DNA of 64,000 nucleotides from assembly GCA_018806915.1 (NCBI GenBank), contig JAGKQI010000091.1, positions 372,001 to 436,000 on the forward strand, given 5' to 3'. Source of the DNA: Phytophthora colocasiae (lineage: Eukaryota; Oomycota; Peronosporomycetes; Peronosporales; Peronosporaceae). Positions 62,713 to 64,000 of the stretch are shown here, one piece after another. The translations under genes and the position numbers were made by a program. The notes beneath the pieces were generated by a model that was not told where the DNA came from, searched no databases, and saw only the letters and a program-made list of their open reading frames with translations. Every line of letters starts with the position of its first letter. Position 1 is the first letter of the stretch.

Positions 62713-64000
62713 CTATTTAACCCTGGTTGGTTCGCTGACATCTTCCCGAAGAGCACTTTCAGGAGTTCCAACACGAGCTTTGGCCTTCTTTTTATCTGCA
62801 GTCATTTTCAAGGCTCTGGTGGTGGTCAAATCCCCAACACCGAAATTCCGCGCCGAGATAGACATTCTCGTAGCTGCAGTCAAATTCGTGCCGGCAATGC
62901 GTGCCTTCAGACTGCCAATCTTCCCGCTAACCGCGTCTTTGGAGTTGCTAGTAAAGACCCCGCTCTTCGTAAGCACATTCAGCTGACACGACCGACCGAT
63001 AACTGCTTGACAATCACCAGCAGCATTCGGAATGAAGATACTCCCTTTCGGGTCTGGTTGGTTCGGAGTACTCACTGAGTCAAAGTAGTTGCCTTCTGCC
63101 AGCACATATCCCCCCGTAGCCACGTCAAACGCGTGACCTGTGCCATCGTAGAAGAAGTTATTCGCAGCATGAACCACTGACACTTCTCCGTCGTGACCTC
63201 CAACCTTCGGGAAGCGACCGGACATCTTGTGCATAAAGTTCTTCAGCAAACTCACTTCCGTCTGCTTCCCGAGAAGCAAAAAGCCCCAATAGTGACGCCC
63301 ATCGCAAGACGAAGAGTATTTGGTTGCACCGTCAAAATCTGAATTGCTGATAGTGACTCCCGTTGCTCCTGAAAAGTTGATGACAATCATTTGACGCCCG
63401 ACACTGGAGACTTTGACGTGGTCGATCCAAATGCCTTTCGGAGCAGTGTTACCGTTCCCACGAATAGTGATAGCGTCGCCTCCCCATACAAGATGCGGAT
63501 TCAAGTTGGCGATGTGGATATTCTGCACAATGACGTTACTGCCAGTGATCATGAGGCCTTTGCCATTGAGGACGCCCCTGATACCTTCCCCTACGAGGGT
63601 CTTGTTGCTTCCGATTGTAAGTGGAGTGATAGCGGCTTTGTCGTACGTCACATCGACCGTAGATCCATCACATGTGCTGAAACTGGGTTGAATCGCGTCT
63701 TGCCCAAGAAATCCGTTCTTCTTCTTCATACACTCGAGGTTGTTCTTGGGACGACATCCTTTTTCGGTTGTAGAACCCTCCGTTTTGAGAAAGTTGAACT
63801 GTTGACGAAGAACAACAACGCGAGGTTCGTTGTCACTCAGGTACGTAGTGAGTTCTTTGATTGTGGTTGGATACACCGCTTTTGTGTTGCCACCGCCTGT
63901 GGTGCCGGCGGCGAAGCCTGGGGGTGTACCAGTAACGACGGAGGCAGCATGAGCGGAGCAACTTTGCGTTAACACGAGCGCGAAAATGAAGCTCAGGAGG
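62713..64000 (-). CDS. Pectate lyase (PL1), single domain, partial at the right edge
   Basis: About 428 codons are visible; the true ATG lies beyond 64000, since the visible frame extends to the edge with a signal-peptide core ([14 protein letters not shown]). The single PL1 domain has [36 protein letters not shown] and SGRFPKVGG with the catalytic Arg, followed by [20 protein letters not shown]. Cysteines match those of the other copies. The C-terminal tail is short and basic (KKKAKARVG) rather than Ser/Thr-rich. No break is seen, so this is the most likely active lyase in the window. It lies in tandem, same strand, with the two-domain gene. Confidence 0.92.
   Translation of the reverse strand, partial: LLSFIFALVLTQSCSAHAASVVTGTPPGFAAGTTGGGNTKAVYPTTIKELTTYLSDNEPRVVVLRQQFNFLKTEGSTTEKGCRPKNNLECMKKKNGFLGQDAIQPSFSTCDGSTVDVTYDKAAITPLTIGSNKTLVGEGIRGVLNGKGLMITGSNVIVQNIHIANLNPHLVWGGDAITIRGNGNTAPKGIWIDHVKVSSVGRQMIVINFSGATGVTISNSDFDGATKYSSSCDGRHYWGFLLLGKQTEVSLLKNFMHKMSGRFPKVGGHDGEVSVVHAANNFFYDGTGHAFDVATGGYVLAEGNYFDSVSTPNQPDPKGSIFIPNAAGDCQAVIGRSCQLNVLTKSGVFTSNSKDAVSGKIGSLKARIAGTNLTAATRMSISARNFGVGDLTTTRALKMTADKKKAKARVGTPESALREDVSEPTRVK

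Noticed and set aside
1..64000. CRISPR arrays, tRNA or rRNA genes
   Set aside because: No evenly spaced repeats with unique spacers and no cloverleaf or rRNA-like segment was seen.

Overview
The window looks like a repeat-dense stretch of an oomycete genome, most likely Phytophthora or a close relative. Three things point there: a tandem family of secreted PL1 pectate lyases, large Ty3/gypsy elements that carry a second archaeal-type RNase H, and MULE, hAT and Tc1/mariner transposases of eukaryotic type. No tRNA, rRNA, CRISPR array or prokaryotic operon was seen. Nearly all coding capacity belongs to mobile elements, and most of it is broken.

Layout. 1-259 is a MULE transposase scrap joined abruptly to a truncated pectate lyase (260-912). 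That lyase is split by a 7.4 kb gypsy element, here called A (913-8315, TSD GCGAA); its first 40 codons resume at 8316-8434. A MITE-like element (8804-9193) and the 3' tail of another pectate lyase (9756-10089) follow. Gypsy element B starts at 10090, inside that tail. B is interrupted in gag at 15048 by a 17.2 kb gypsy element, C copy 1 (15049-32223). A 2 kb island (32224-34215) holds a fragment of A's LTR, a FLYWCH/MULE remnant, and the missing 5' end of B. C copy 2 (34216-47075) lies in the opposite orientation and has lost 4.3 kb internally. Beyond it are an oxygenase/zinc-finger pseudogene, a MULE transposase, a hAT element nested in an A LTR fragment and carrying an ABC-transporter fragment, a deleted Tc1/mariner element, small gene scraps, a two-domain pectate lyase (58146-61179), a hAT remnant, and a third pectate lyase running off the right edge.

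Main results. (1) The two C copies have swapped target-site duplications and swapped LTR pairs, and the gag of B reads across the reconnected junction. The segment between them was therefore inverted by recombination between inverted copies. (2) Element A is packed from end to end with perfect short hairpins (arms of 8-12 bp) in LTRs, gag, pol and an antisense gene, far above chance. (3) A and C each carry a long antisense gene just inside the 3' LTR. In A it overlaps the chromodomain-coding strand; in C it is two ORFs in a -1 relation kept in both copies. (4) C encodes two RNases H in a row.

The pectate lyases are the only likely host genes. They would be secreted and cleave plant pectate, using the calcium-binding aspartates and catalytic arginine of family PL1. 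Even here one copy is split, one is a tail only, and the two-domain copy has a single-base frameshift in an 8-C run.
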